A stretch of 18,445 nt of DNA, taken from NCBI GenBank assembly GCA_012511245.1, contig JAAZGM010000081.1, positions 1-18,445 of the forward strand, given 5' to 3'. Under the pieces are notes generated by a model. That model made no database searches, was not told where the DNA came from, and saw only the letters and a list, made by a program, of their open reading frames with translations. Position 1 is the first letter of the stretch. Each line of letters begins with the position of its first letter. The DNA is from Methanomicrobiales archaeon (GTDB lineage: Archaea > Halobacteriota > Methanomicrobia > Methanomicrobiales > Methanoculleaceae). A program made the position numbers and the translations under genes. Below, one piece after another: positions 1 to 6,217 of this stretch.

Positions 1-10
1 CACTTAATTT

Positions 11-28
11 TTTGGATTGCCATCCAAA
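11..28. repeat. Perfect inverted repeat upstream of iorA
   Basis: Two 7-bp arms, TTTGGAT (11-17) and ATCCAAA (22-28), flank a 4-nt centre. A T-run precedes the left arm. The repeat lies 45 bp before the iorA ATG, so it could be an operator for a dimeric regulator or a hairpin belonging to an upstream transcript. I see no convincing TATA box between it and the gene. The symmetry is read directly from the sequence; the function is inference. Confidence 0.45.
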
Positions 29-73
29 GCGCTATGTTCAAAACCGACAATAGAAGTACAGTTGAGTGGAACA

Positions 74-1843
74 ATGGCAGTACGATACCTACTCGGGAAC
101 GAGGGCATTGCACACGCGTGTCTGGAGGCAAACATCGATTTTGCCAGCGGCTACCCTGGAACGCCATCCTCTGAGGTGATTGATATCCTCCGGGCGCAGG
201 ATGAGCGCCCCTTCACCGTGGAGTGGTCCACGAACGAGAAAGTCGCCTTTGAGAACGCGCTTGCCGCCGCCTGGTGCGGGGTCCGCGCACTCTGCACCAT
301 GAAGCACGTCGGGCTGAACGTGGCGGCCGACCCCCTGATGACGAGCGCATACACCGGCGTGACCGGCGGGTTTGTCATCCTCTCCGCCGACGACCCCTTC
401 GCACACAGTTCCCAGAACGAGCAGGACACCCGGCGTTACGCGCACTTCGCCCGGCTCCCCTGCCTCGACCCCTCCTCGGTCCAGGAGGCGCACGACATGA
501 TGCGGGACGCCTTTTTCCTCTCCGAGGAGTTCGGTCTTCCTGTGATCTTTCGGCCGACCACACGGATCTGCCACTCCAAGGGCGACGTCGATCTCGGGGT
601 GATCGGAACCGAGCACCGGACAGCCGCATTCCACCGCGATCCGAAGCAGTATGTGGTCATCCCCGCCCATACCCGGGTGCTGCACAAAAAACTGAACGAG
701 AAACAACAGGCACTGAAGGAGCGGCTGGTCGAACTCGGCTACAACCGCCACACCGTCCGGGGCACGACCGCCGTCGTCACGAGCGGTGTCGCGGCTGCTT
801 ACGTTCAAGAGGTGCTTCCCGACGACGTCTCGCTTGCGATCATCGGCGCCTACCCGATCGACGAGGGGTGGCTCAGGGAGTTCGTCGACCGGCACGAGAA
901 GGTTCTCGTCGTCGAGGAACTCGATCCGGTCGTCGAGGAGGCCGTCCGGCAGGTGGCGACGAAGACAGATGTCATCGGTAAGATGGACGGCGTGGTCCCG
1001 TATGAGGGCGAACTCACTCCGGCAAGCGTCGCCGCCGCCCTTGGAGGGGGAGGCATCACCCCCACGGTGGCCTATCCTCCGACCGTTCCGGTCGCGGGCG
1101 TGCCGCCCCGACCGCCGATCCTCTGCGCCGGGTGCATGCACCGGCCGACGTTCTATGCGATGAAGAAGGTCTTTCGCGACGGCATCTTCCCAAGCGACAT
1201 CGGGTGCTACACCCTCGGCCTCCAGCTCGGGGCGGTGGACACCACCATCTGCATGGGCGCATCGATCACCGTCGGGAGCGGGATCACCCGGTCGGGGGAG
1301 GAGCGGCCCGTGGTCGCGACCATCGGAGACTCGACGTTCCTCCACACCGGTATCCCGGGCCTCCTGAACGCTGTCTACAACGGCGCCGATATGATCGTCG
1401 TCATCCTTGATAACCGGATAACCGCGATGACCGGCCACCAGCCAAACCCCAACACCGGGGTGACGGCCACGGGCGAAGAGAGCACACCGATATCGCTCGA
1501 TGCGATCTGCCGGTCGTGCGGGGTCTCCTGGGTCGAGACGGTCGATCCTTACGACCTCCCGGTCCTCCTCGATACCTTCCGGAGAGCAAAGGAGCGAAAA
1601 GGCGTCCGGGTCGTCATAGCAAAACAACCCTGTGTCATCACCGCCCGGAAGAACGGCATCCGGCGCAAGGCCTACACGGTCGATCTCGAACGATGCACGG
1701 GCTGCGGTGTCTGCCGATCGTTCGGCTGCCCGGCGATAGCGTTTGTCGATGAGAACGCAATGATAACCGATCTCTGCGCCGGGTGCGGCGTCTGCGCGGA
1801 CATATGTCCGTCGGGCGCGATCATCATGGGGGGACGGAGATGA
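74..1843 (+). CDS. iorA: Indolepyruvate:ferredoxin oxidoreductase, alpha subunit (IorA)
   Basis: This subunit carries out thiamine-diphosphate-dependent oxidative decarboxylation of aryl pyruvates (from Trp, Phe and Tyr) to aryl-CoA, passing electrons to ferredoxin in the cytoplasm. The 589-aa product starts with a pyrimidine-binding domain (GYPGTPSSE near residue 30). A ThDP-binding segment follows, from G418-D419-S420 to N447. Two C-terminal 4Fe-4S motifs begin at about C541 and C568. The second is a standard CxxCxxCxxxCP; the first has four residues before the last Cys (CTGCGVCRSFGCP), a spacing I recall for archaeal IorA. The ATG at 74 is preferred over an earlier TTG at 17 because GAGTGGA precedes it and the protein similarity begins there. 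It overlaps iorB by 4 nt. In methanogens the enzyme may also run reductively to make aryl pyruvates from aryl acetates. Confidence 0.95.
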   Translation: MAVRYLLGNEGIAHACLEANIDFASGYPGTPSSEVIDILRAQDERPFTVEWSTNEKVAFENALAAAWCGVRALCTMKHVGLNVAADPLMTSAYTGVTGGFVILSADDPFAHSSQNEQDTRRYAHFARLPCLDPSSVQEAHDMMRDAFFLSEEFGLPVIFRPTTRICHSKGDVDLGVIGTEHRTAAFHRDPKQYVVIPAHTRVLHKKLNEKQQALKERLVELGYNRHTVRGTTAVVTSGVAAAYVQEVLPDDVSLAIIGAYPIDEGWLREFVDRHEKVLVVEELDPVVEEAVRQVATKTDVIGKMDGVVPYEGELTPASVAAALGGGGITPTVAYPPTVPVAGVPPRPPILCAGCMHRPTFYAMKKVFRDGIFPSDIGCYTLGLQLGAVDTTICMGASITVGSGITRSGEERPVVATIGDSTFLHTGIPGLLNAVYNGADMIVVILDNRITAMTGHQPNPNTGVTATGEESTPISLDAICRSCGVSWVETVDPYDLPVLLDTFRRAKERKGVRVVIAKQPCVITARKNGIRRKAYTVDLERCTGCGVCRSFGCPAIAFVDENAMITDLCAGCGVCADICPSGAIIMGGRR

Positions 1844-2427
1844 AACCCTCATTCGATATCCTGATCGTCGGGATCGGCGGCCAGGGCACCGTCCTCGCCT
1901 CAAACGTCCTCGGTGAGGCCTGCATCATCGAGAACCGGACCGTCCGGAGCGCCGAGACCCACGGGATGGCGCAGCGCGGCGGGTCGGTGGAGAGCCATAT
2001 CCGCATCGGCGGGAAGCACGGCTCCCTGATCGTGCCGGGGACGGCCGACCTCCTCATCGCCTTCGATCTCCTCGAAGCGCTCCGTTACCGCCACTACCTC
2101 CCTCCCGGCGGGAGGTTGATCGTGAACCGGAGTCTGGTCGTCCCGACATCGGTCTACCAGCAGGCTCTCGACGTCCCGGACGAGGAGAGCATCCTTGCCG
2201 CACTCGCCGATCTCAACGTCACCTGCATCGATGCGGCAGCCCTCGCGATGGAGGCGGGGAGCATCCTCTCGCAGAACATCGTCATGCTCGGCGCTGCGTC
2301 GGACGATATCCCGCTCCAGCCCGGGACCCTTGAAGAGGCGGTGCGGCGGTGTGTCCCGAAAAAGACCATCGAGGTCAATACGGCGGCCTTCCGGCTCGGC
2401 CGGGAGAGGGGCGCCGGCACACCCTGA
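1840..2427 (+). CDS. iorB: Indolepyruvate:ferredoxin oxidoreductase, beta subunit (IorB)
   Basis: This is the 195-aa partner of IorA and a member of the pyruvate/2-oxoacid ferredoxin oxidoreductase gamma-type family. It begins with a glycine-rich segment, GIGGQGT at about residues 11-17. The family pattern AETHGMAQRGGSVESHIR follows near residue 40, and a conserved SQNIVMLGA near residue 145. It has no Fe-S motif of its own, as expected, because the clusters are in IorA. The start ATG at 1840 overlaps the iorA stop as ATGA, which implies translational coupling and a one-to-one complex. A purine-rich GGGGGGACGGAG stretch just before the ATG can serve as ribosome binding site. An in-frame upstream start at 1783 would lie inside iorA and adds no family similarity. 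Confidence 0.94.
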   Translation: MKPSFDILIVGIGGQGTVLASNVLGEACIIENRTVRSAETHGMAQRGGSVESHIRIGGKHGSLIVPGTADLLIAFDLLEALRYRHYLPPGGRLIVNRSLVVPTSVYQQALDVPDEESILAALADLNVTCIDAAALAMEAGSILSQNIVMLGAASDDIPLQPGTLEEAVRRCVPKKTIEVNTAAFRLGRERGAGTP

Positions 2428-2454
2428 ATGAGGAAGGCCGGGTATCCCACCACC

Positions 2455-2460
2455 TTTTTT
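2455..2460 (+). terminator. Oligo-T terminator of iorAB
   Basis: A run of six T residues lies 28 nt after the iorB stop, following CCCACCACC. Archaeal RNA polymerase terminates efficiently at such U-tracts without needing a hairpin. The following gene begins at 2516, so this probably separates the two transcripts. Confidence 0.5.
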
Positions 2461-2515
2461 GCCGCAGGACGGGGCGCCGCAACCTGTATTACCCATCCTG
2501 CCGATCTGGTATGCC

Positions 2516-3853
2516 ATGAATGAGCAGGGTAGCGTTGAAGGGCCGCTGATGGTCGATGATGCCGGGCGCGAGCAGCAACTTGCGTTCTTCAAGAAAGCAG
2601 AAGTTCCGGCCTATATAGAGCATATGGTCGAGTCCTACATCGAGAGGAAGACCTCAAAATCCTGGGACGACCCGGCCGTGCTCGACCGGATGCGTAACGC
2701 CATCCTTGTCCAGAAAGCCCAGTACTGGAAAGGGAAGCGGGTGGATTACCGGAAGGCATACCCGGTTCTCGGCTATCTTGCTTACCACGCACCGGTCTAC
2801 CTGGTGCAGTTTGAGCACATCTTCTGGCGGATCATAGAGGAAGGGCTTGCAAAACCGCATATGCGCATCCTCGATATCGGCACCGGGCCGGGGGTCGTCC
2901 CGCTCGCCATCATCGATCTCCTCGGGCGGATCGGGAGCGGATCTGCGGATATCTACGCCGTCGAACGATCGGAAGAGCACCTTGAGGCCTACAACGCCCT
3001 CGTCCCGGCCGCCGCCGCGGCACAGGGAGGCGCTGTCCGGGTGGAGAAACCCATCCGCGCCGATATCGGGACGCTCGGCGTCGGGAGTCTGCCTGACCAG
3101 ATCGATGTTATGATCTTCTCGAACGTCTTAAACGAACTCCGCCATATCGATATCGACCGACGTGCCGATCTCGTCGTCTCTTTCGCAGAACGGCTTGCGC
3201 CCGACGGGACGATCGTCATCGTGGAACCCGCCGACCTCGAGAACTCGACCACCATGCGCCAGATCGTGCGGGCGATCGCGGATCGCAACCTTACGATATA
3301 CAGCCCCTGTTCGTTCATCCGGGGGACGACCTGCAACCCCGCCCGGTGCTGGACGTTCGAGCAGAAAGGCGACATCCGGCCGACCCGGTTGATGGAGCGG
3401 CTTTCGGCGGAGAAAGACGGCTATCGGTTCGTGAACACCGATATCAAATACTCATCGGCGCTTCTCCGGAAGGATGCACTGGTGCAGCACACCTACCGTG
3501 TTCCACCGGGAGCGAAGTTTGCCCGGCTCTCCCATCTCCGCCAGCACCTTGATAGAAAGATCAACGTCGCCGCTGCGCTGATGTCGGGAAATCTCGGGGA
3601 TACCCGGACGAAGGTCTACAAGGTCTGCGACGGGACACCCGCCGACCCTGCGTACGTCATCGTCCCGGCAACCCTCCGCGGCACGAACCGTGATGCGCTC
3701 GAAGGCCTCTCCTACGGTGATATCGTCCAGCTCTACGGCGTTCTCGTCCGGTTCAATCATGACCACGGCGCCTACAACCTGGTCATCCTGCCGGGAACAC
3801 GGACGGAGCCGGTCGGGCGCCCGGAGGAAGAGGGCGCACAGCAGGCATCGTAG
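2516..3853 (+). CDS. Rsm22/METTL17-like methyltransferase-fold protein, putative ribosome-associated
   Basis: The 445-aa product has an SAM-binding Rossmann core: motif I MRILDIGTGPG, with GTGPG at residues 122-126, and FSNVLNELRH near 201-210. It resembles the Rsm22 family, whose mitochondrial member METTL17 acts in small-subunit ribosome assembly. Three cysteines are clustered (C265, C273, C278) and a fourth lies at C371, just before a C-terminal beta-rich domain. METTL17 also uses four separated cysteines to hold a 4Fe-4S cluster, so a cluster is plausible here. The ATG at 2516 is chosen over a TTG at 2459, which has no ribosome site. A TATA-like CTGTATTA near 2485 would put the transcript start close to this ATG, so the mRNA may be leaderless; an alternative in-frame ATG lies at 2549. 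Whether it methylates rRNA or is a structural assembly factor cannot be told from sequence. Confidence 0.8.
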   Translation: MNEQGSVEGPLMVDDAGREQQLAFFKKAEVPAYIEHMVESYIERKTSKSWDDPAVLDRMRNAILVQKAQYWKGKRVDYRKAYPVLGYLAYHAPVYLVQFEHIFWRIIEEGLAKPHMRILDIGTGPGVVPLAIIDLLGRIGSGSADIYAVERSEEHLEAYNALVPAAAAAQGGAVRVEKPIRADIGTLGVGSLPDQIDVMIFSNVLNELRHIDIDRRADLVVSFAERLAPDGTIVIVEPADLENSTTMRQIVRAIADRNLTIYSPCSFIRGTTCNPARCWTFEQKGDIRPTRLMERLSAEKDGYRFVNTDIKYSSALLRKDALVQHTYRVPPGAKFARLSHLRQHLDRKINVAAALMSGNLGDTRTKVYKVCDGTPADPAYVIVPATLRGTNRDALEGLSYGDIVQLYGVLVRFNHDHGAYNLVILPGTRTEPVGRPEEEGAQQAS

Positions 3854-4834
3854 TTATGTCCCACCCCCACCGGTGCGGCATGGGCAGGCATCCCTGAGCG
3901 CGTAGAGGATCCCGCCGTACCCAAGGCTGACCGCGACAACCTGGACGATCATCCCGAACAGCGGGGTGGAGAAGAGGATCTGCAGGATCACGAACCCCAT
4001 GACGAAGATCCAGATGCGCCCGGGCGTCCACCCCACATGGGATGCGATGAGATCGCCGAGGACGTATGCAACGAAGAGCGACGAGATCATCAGGGCGGCA
4101 GCAAAGAGCAATCCCGCAACGAGGGCTATGGGAAGGCCGACGACCGTGATCGCGAGGATGGCGAGGATGATCACCGATGCGATGATCGCGGCGAACCCGA
4201 GAACTGTCAGGATGACCGGATTTTTATCGATCTGCCCGACCACCGTCGAGAACATCCCGGGGAACGATCGGATGAGGAAGATCCCGAGGATCAGGAACCC
4301 GATGGCAAAGAGGATCGAGATGATATCGGGCAGCAGCCCCGGCTCTTCCGGTCTCTCGTAGGTCACGTTCCCGGCCGTCCCGGGGTTATTGAACGTGTCG
4401 CCCGATACCGTGAGGTTCCGGAGAACTGAACCCTCGTTGGTGACCTCCCCTGCCGATATGACCGCATCGCGCTGTACGACGGCATCCTTCCCGATCCGGA
4501 CCGTGCCCCCCGTGATGAGGGCGTTCGTCACGTTCCCGTTCAGCTCGATGTTGCCCCCGGCGGCGAGCACCTTCCCGCCGACATCGCCGTTGAGGATCAG
4601 GGTGCCTCCTGCGGCGATGACGTCGCCGGCGACCGGCGCATTCACCACCACCATACCCCCGGCGGCCGTCAGGCTCTCCACAGGAGCATTGACGGTCAAG
4701 TATCCGCCTGACGCTACAACATCATCGGGGATAGGGGTATCGATCACCTGCTGATCCCCACCGAGGAAGGTGATCGCCTGAACTCCCGATGGGATGAGCA
4801 GCAGGCCGAGGATAAGCACAGCCATAGATCTCAT
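3854..4834 (-). CDS. Bactofilin-like polymer-forming repeat protein with membrane domain
   Basis: The 326-aa protein has a signal-type hydrophobic N-terminus (residues 4-19, ending near VQA). At least six imperfect repeats of about 17 residues follow between residues 38 and 137, each with an AAGG- or SGG-type turn and a TLxLNGxV-type strand. This pattern fits a right-handed beta-helix of the bactofilin/polymer-forming cytoskeletal type. The C-terminal half (about 167-313) holds four or five membrane segments. With the repeats directly after a signal sequence, the helix is probably outside the membrane, unlike cytosolic bactofilins. The ATG at 4834 is preferred to a TTG at 4861 because GAG lies just upstream and the signal peptide starts there; an ATG at 4825 is also possible. 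The short tail contains CPC and a glycine run. Its role, perhaps envelope scaffolding, is inference. Confidence 0.75.
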   Translation of the reverse strand: MRSMAVLILGLLLIPSGVQAITFLGGDQQVIDTPIPDDVVASGGYLTVNAPVESLTAAGGMVVVNAPVAGDVIAAGGTLILNGDVGGKVLAAGGNIELNGNVTNALITGGTVRIGKDAVVQRDAVISAGEVTNEGSVLRNLTVSGDTFNNPGTAGNVTYERPEEPGLLPDIISILFAIGFLILGIFLIRSFPGMFSTVVGQIDKNPVILTVLGFAAIIASVIILAILAITVVGLPIALVAGLLFAAALMISSLFVAYVLGDLIASHVGWTPGRIWIFVMGFVILQILFSTPLFGMIVQVVAVSLGYGGILYALRDACPCRTGGGGT

Positions 4835-4875
4835 ATGCTCAGGGTAGGCAGTCCATCTCAAAAATGTTCGTGCGG

Positions 4876-4881
4876 AAAAAA
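4876..4881 (-). terminator. Oligo-T terminator for the 210-aa gene
   Basis: Six A residues on the plus strand give a T6 tract on the minus strand, about 70 nt downstream of the stop of the gene at 4952-5584. It also lies upstream of the bactofilin-like gene, which would then be a separate transcript. Confidence 0.4.
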
Positions 4882-4951
4882 GGGAATGATACCGGAGCAG
4901 CAGCGGTTATGGCCGGTGTGAAGATCCCACCCCGACCCGGAACCGTTCCCG

Positions 4952-5584
4952 CTACACCAGATCGCCGAGGCGGCGCTTGAGTTCAGCGATCGCCTCATCT
5001 CTCCTGGAGACGTCCAGGTCCTGGAGGGTGCGGATGTTCTCCTCGACCGATGTGGCCACCCATCCCACCGGGACGCCGGAAGCGGTGAAGAGTTCCTGCC
5101 ACTCCTCAGAGCCGAATGGTATGACTCTGGCCAGTTTGCCGAGTATATTCCACTCGACAACCTGATAATCCTCCCCGGTGCTGGTATCCTCCACCTGTAT
5201 CGATCGATCGTCGTTGCACTGGATGATCCGGGCGTGGATGACGTAGACACTCACCTCATTCCTGTCGGTGAAGGAGATCTGGACGATATCGCCTGGCTGC
5301 GGGCTCTCAGGGATCATGTAGATGACGATATCGCCTGGATACATCAGCCCCGGCTCGTAGCGATCGGCGATGCCGATGTAGCCGGTATCGGAGACATAGA
5401 GCCGGAGATACTCCTGGTAGAACTTCCGGATGACCCAGTAGACCGCGCCCGGGTGTGTCTCCGCCAGTTTCAGGAGGAGATTATGGATGGCGCTCGGGAT
5501 GCTCTCCGGCCGATCCAGCACCCGGCGGGCCAGATCTTCATACGCCTCCACAACCCCGGCCACTTCCTGCGTTGCCTCTGCCAT
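4952..5584 (-). CDS. Uncharacterised protein with possible S24/S26-like beta domain
   Basis: I do not recognise a named family for this 210-aa protein. Residues 1-65 look helical. Residues 79-158 read like the beta-barrel shared by S24 (LexA/repressor) and S26 (signal peptidase I) proteins: MYPGDIVIY at 81-89, PQPGDIVQI at 96-104, and NILGKLARV at 147-155. The catalytic Ser expected before the first PGD is absent (GLMYPGD), and the Lys expected in the middle strand is not seen (VIHARII), so any such domain would be inactive. Residues 180-210 form a charged helix. The ATG at 5584 is well supported by GGAG 9 nt upstream and a TATA-like CTTTTATTC at 5618-5626. A longer frame back to 5815 would run over the promoter of the neighbouring gene. 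There are no membrane segments. The S24/S26 link is inference. Confidence 0.75.
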   Translation of the reverse strand: MAEATQEVAGVVEAYEDLARRVLDRPESIPSAIHNLLLKLAETHPGAVYWVIRKFYQEYLRLYVSDTGYIGIADRYEPGLMYPGDIVIYMIPESPQPGDIVQISFTDRNEVSVYVIHARIIQCNDDRSIQVEDTSTGEDYQVVEWNILGKLARVIPFGSEEWQELFTASGVPVGWVATSVEENIRTLQDLDVSRRDEAIAELKRRLGDLV

Positions 5585-5738
5585 GCTAACAAACTCCGGC
5601 GCATAATGCCAGTGATAGAATAAAAGTGTTCCTCCGTATTCTCCCGATAAACCACCGGTATAACTGTGTGTCCCGACCCGGGAAGGAAGTGCGACTCCGG
5701 CACTGCACCCGGGTACGCACGAGGAGAGAACTATAACG

Positions 5739-5747
5739 CTTATATTC
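5739..5747 (+). promoter_or_regulatory. TATA-box promoter of the 137-aa gene, with ribosome site
   Basis: CTTATATTC matches an archaeal TATA box and lies about 40 bp before the ATG at 5783. It predicts a transcript start near 5769 and a leader of about 10-15 nt. The leader contains GAGG at 5771-5774, which is 8 nt from the ATG. The divergent gene at 5584 has its own TATA-like site about 115 bp away. Confidence 0.6.
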
Positions 5748-5782
5748 GACCGTGACCATACAGTAAAACAGAGGATTTTGAT

Positions 5783-6196
5783 ATGGGTGGCATAAAGGAT
5801 ACTACGTATTTTCACGTCCAGAAGACCCTTGCCCGGCGTTTCTCCCCCGGGGACGGGTGGCAGTTTGCAGGATCTCCTGCCGAGAGCACACAGGTGGGGG
5901 GTCTACTTACCCGCCGGTCTGCCGGCAGGACGGAACGGGTGCTCGTGAGCGTGAAGATGGCGCCTGAGGTTTCAGCCGGCACCATCGAGGCGCTCCAGGC
6001 TGCTGCAAGCTCCAGAAAAGCCGACAGGGCTGTTATCGTCGTACCCGGTGGAGCAAACGTCCCGGATGTCCCGGAAGGGGTCGACGTCCTTGAGATGGGC
6101 AACTGGCAGATCGTCGGCGGCCGCATCGCCTGGGCAAAGAATATCGAGAGGAGCGCGGTCCTCGAGGAGGAACGCGCAAAGAGGGGTCTCGCGTAA
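5783..6196 (+). CDS. Conserved-looking small protein, weak Mrr/restriction-endonuclease-like pattern
   Basis: This 137-aa protein has no family I can name with confidence. The middle part has alternating strand-helix-strand elements: RVLVSVKMAPEVS (52-64), a helix at 66-79, ADRAVIVVPGG (80-90), and GVDVLEMGNWQI (99-110). The order of a strand ending in VxVK, then a helix, then AxxAVIVxxGG resembles the core of Mrr-type nuclease-fold domains, with K58 in the place of the catalytic Lys. A matching upstream acidic residue is unclear, so activity is doubtful. The C-terminus is a charged helix (120-137). A good ribosome site (GAGG, 8 nt spacing) and TATA box support the start. The stop codon sits in the loop of a hairpin terminator shared with the convergent polB gene. 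Confidence 0.75.
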   Translation: MGGIKDTTYFHVQKTLARRFSPGDGWQFAGSPAESTQVGGLLTRRSAGRTERVLVSVKMAPEVSAGTIEALQAAASSRKADRAVIVVPGGANVPDVPEGVDVLEMGNWQIVGGRIAWAKNIERSAVLEEERAKRGLA

Positions 6197-6217
6197 CGCG
6201 ACCCCTCAAACCTTTTC
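6181..6217. terminator. Hairpin terminator with the stop codon in its loop
   Basis: GAGGGGT (6181-6187) pairs with ACCCCTC (6201-6207), and CGCG (6190-6193) pairs with CGCG (6197-6200), leaving a 2-nt bulge. The three-base loop TAA (6194-6196) is the stop codon of the 137-aa gene. CCTTTT follows at 6211-6216. On the other strand the hairpin lies just past the polB stop and is followed by TTT. It can therefore serve both convergent genes. Confidence 0.65.

Noticed and set aside
89..1903. 604-codon open frame antisense to iorA
   Set aside because: It lies fully opposite a well-recognised gene. Its translation is Arg/Asp/Gly-rich without a family pattern, a usual shadow in GC-rich DNA.
4389..4754. 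Plus-strand frame of 121 codons antisense to the bactofilin-like repeats
   Set aside because: Its Pro/Thr/Ser-rich repeats simply mirror the Gly/Ala/Asn repeats of the real gene.
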